Below are positions 61,945 to 64,000 of a DNA stretch of 64,000 nt, one piece after another; position 1 is the first letter of the stretch, and each line of letters starts with the position of its first letter. The position numbers were made by a program, and so were the translations under genes. This stretch comes from Earliella scabrosa (Eukaryota; Basidiomycota; Agaricomycetes; Polyporales; Polyporaceae): NCBI GenBank assembly GCA_022605405.1, contig JABYQQ010000006.1, positions 1,550,001 to 1,614,000 of the forward strand, given 5' to 3'. The notes beneath the pieces were generated by a model. The model was given only the letters and a program-made list of their open reading frames with translations. It was not told where the DNA came from and ran no database searches.

Positions 61945-62936
61945 GTTTTTGCGAAGGATCGAGAGCTGGGACAATATACGGAGATTGCGCTGGAAGAGCT
62001 GGGTATGTTGGGAGAACAAGAAGCAAGAAAAAGGGAGCAGGCGGGAGAAGGGAAGGGAGAGGTTGAGAAAGAAGAGTGTCCGGCGAAGGCCGTCCACTCG
62101 CGTCTCCTTTTGGTTGGCACATGTTCCCACGCCACCGACGCGTTGCATGACGCGTCTCGACGCGTCGTGCGCGCTTCCCGCAGTTGCATACCGAACATTC
62201 AGTGTCCCCACCTTCAGACAAACCACCAACTACAAACGCACGACTTATCTACTCATTACGAACACAGGTATGTTCTCTTACTTGCATCACCCTCGTAAGC
62301 GCCTATCAGACGCCATTTGCTTGAGTGCAAAAAGTTACGTCACAAGATGGTTAGGTACTCACTCACTAGTTGGGAGGACCATAACCGTCTGATACACGGG
62401 GCGCGACCATACTGCCTTACAACGCCAGCATATGGGGCGTTTTCTACTCTGAACTTCCGTACTTCTGACTGCGTGACAGTCAACATCGTGGCATGCGCTA
62501 ATGCAGGGTCCGACGGACTGAGCGTGTGCATTTCGGTGCATGCGTATCCCTGTCTGGTTAGATTCTTGAGTAGACAGGCAGAGGACTCAACTCTGAGTCT
62601 TTTACTTATATATCTGCTATCTCTTTTTACTTCTCCACTTTGCGAATACCCAAAGCCACACGGGTAGCATTGACAACACATACATGATGTGCCCTATCTC
62701 TGCCGTATGATGTACTGTTCCTCTAGTGGTAGGAGCTACCCCAAAGGTTGATAATGCCTTGCGGTCTCTCTTGGTGCCTGCTTACGGCACCGTCGGGGGC
62801 AAGGCGGGCAGCGGAGCCGTGTGTGCTAACGCGTTCTGTCACCCGCGCAGGTAAATCAAAACGACTTCTCGCACTACTCCCGACGACTACAAGTTCGCCC
62901 GCCGCCCACCCCCGAACCCTGGCACTTTTCGCCGCA
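61945..62936. promoter_or_regulatory. Divergent promoter, RRM gene / Rad51-like gene
   Basis: 992 bp between two divergent starts. The RRM-side 150 bp read as a pyrimidine-rich leader on the minus strand. No tRNA or exon recognised. Confidence 0.45.
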
Positions 62937-64000
62937 ATGTCAGGCCGACCGCTCTCTACCTTATCTCTCCCGACGTCCACTCTGTCGGCCCTCGCAGGTG
63001 CGGGCTACGAAACCGTGAACGATCTATCAAACTCAACGCCCGAGCAGCTATCCAAAGGTCAGTTTTTACGTCAAACCCCTCTCTTCTAGCCCGCGCTCGC
63101 AAACTCACCCGCCGTGCCTGCTCCAATAACAGATCTCAACATACCGCTCCCGGCTTCCCAAGCCGTCTTCTCAGCCACTCGCGCCCCTCGCGCGCTTCCC
63201 ATGACCCAGTCCGCGGCCGCGATGATGGGCACAACCAAACGCTACTCCACCGCGTGTCCGCCTCTCGACCGACTCCTCGACGGCGGCCTCAAGCGCGGGT
63301 CCGTGCTCGAACTGAACGGCCCCCCAGGCTGCGGCAAGGAACAGATAGCGGCGCACGCCGTGAAAAGTTTCGTCGAAGCCGACCAGGAAGTCCTCTTCGT
63401 CGGTACGCACTCGGATCGCTCTAGCCCCATACATAGCCCGGCTGACATCCCGGCCGCCACGACTCCCAGACATGCAGAACATGATCCCTCCCGCCACCAT
63501 CAAGAGAATCCTGCTGTCGGGTGCCAGTGAGCGATTGCGCGCGCACCATTGATAGCACGTATCGAGCACGATTAACGCCTTCCTTTCTCCAGACGGTCCC
63601 ACGACACAGGCCGGCGGGCTGGATCTCGTCCATTACCTAACATTACATACAGCGACAGAGTTCGTCGTCTTCGTAAGGAATCTGCCTGCGCATCTCAAGG
63701 CGTATCCTGGCGTAAGCACCCGCCGCAGCGGCTATTATCACCGCGGATATTTGTGGATTCTGACCGCCTCCCCTCCCCTTCCCTTTTGCCGACATTCCTG
63801 CGCTTCGCGGCTGTGGTCGCGCCGTCGTCCCGTCGCCTCCCAGACCGCGCTCCTGGTCCTCAACTCGCTCGTGTTTCCCCTCCAGCAGCTCGGTTTCCCA
63901 GAGCGCTTCGCCGTTCTGGAGCTGCTCAAGTCCACGCTGGCGCTCGTCTGCTCTTCCATGAACCTAACTGTACGTAAACGACCGCTATTTCTCGCGAGTC
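62937..64000 (+). CDS. Rad51-paralogue-like (RAD51C type) recombinase-family ATPase, 3' part outside window
   Basis: Exons 62937-63057, 63133-63402, 63470-63526, 63593-63711 and 63844-63969 are in frame (231 aa visible); a donor GTACGT at 63970 continues the gene past the edge. The N-terminus (LPTSTLSALAGAGYETVNDLS) is the helix-hairpin-helix-like domain of Rad51-type proteins. Then come TACPPLDRLLDGGLKRGSVLEL and the P-loop GPPGCGKEQ at 103-111, where the usual Thr/Ser is Glu110. The visible C-terminal part includes LLVLNSLVFPLQQL, the Walker-B-like hydrophobic strand ending in Asn-Ser rather than Asp. Paralogues of this class assist Rad51 in homologous recombination. Introns are 66-132 nt. 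Confidence 0.75.

Overview
The window looks like nuclear DNA of a GC-rich basidiomycete, most likely a wood-decay Agaricomycete. The reasons are dense genes on both strands, many 45-95 nt GT-AG introns with phase-preserving joins, TATA boxes with pyrimidine-rich leaders, and fungal families such as DUF4246, mL59, SEC62, DHH1 and CRH-like GH16. No bacterial-type operons, rRNA or CRISPR were seen. All exon joins were worked out by hand from splice signals and frame continuity.

Layout. (1) 1-5.5 kb: three tandem DUF4246 genes on + (A1, cut by the window edge; A2; A3). (2) 6-30 kb: mostly core genes. These are SDH assembly factor 2 (-), PP1 catalytic subunit (-), a split-PH-domain protein (-), SEC62 (-) divergent from mitochondrial ribosomal protein mL59 (+), a 3.5 kb stretch without a recognisable gene, an orphan 710-aa protein (+), the DEAD-box helicase DHH1 (+), a type II membrane GT32-like glycosyltransferase (+), and a small helical-bundle protein resembling the N-terminal domain of MLKL/HeLo-type cell-death proteins (+). 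(3) 30.7-38.2 kb: three more DUF4246 genes (B1-B3), all on -. The two arrays converge on the 25 kb between them. (4) 39-51 kb: a short-chain dehydrogenase with an apparent 1-nt frameshift (+), a secreted GPI-type GH16 with a chitin-binding-like Cys module (-), tRNA-Gly(GCC) (-), and a ten-exon gene for a ~2,415-aa alpha-solenoid protein (-). (5) 52.6-53.3 kb: a ~680 bp element with terminal inverted repeats, probably a non-autonomous DNA transposon. (6) 53.7-59.7 kb: a signal-peptide/single-TM surface protein, then a local family of tiny one-TM proteins, two of which end in the same PPPAYKP tail (a PPxY motif), followed by decayed relatives. (7) 60-64 kb: a three-RRM RNA-binding protein (-) divergent from a Rad51-paralogue-like gene (+) that runs off the right edge.

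The core genes cover mitochondrial assembly and translation, ER translocation, phosphatase signalling, mRNA decay, wall remodelling and recombination, and show no shared pathway. The lineage-specific interest lies in the DUF4246 arrays, which carry a 2-oxoglutarate/Fe(II)-oxygenase-like residue pattern, the MLKL/HeLo-like gene beside array B, and the PPxY micro-protein cluster.
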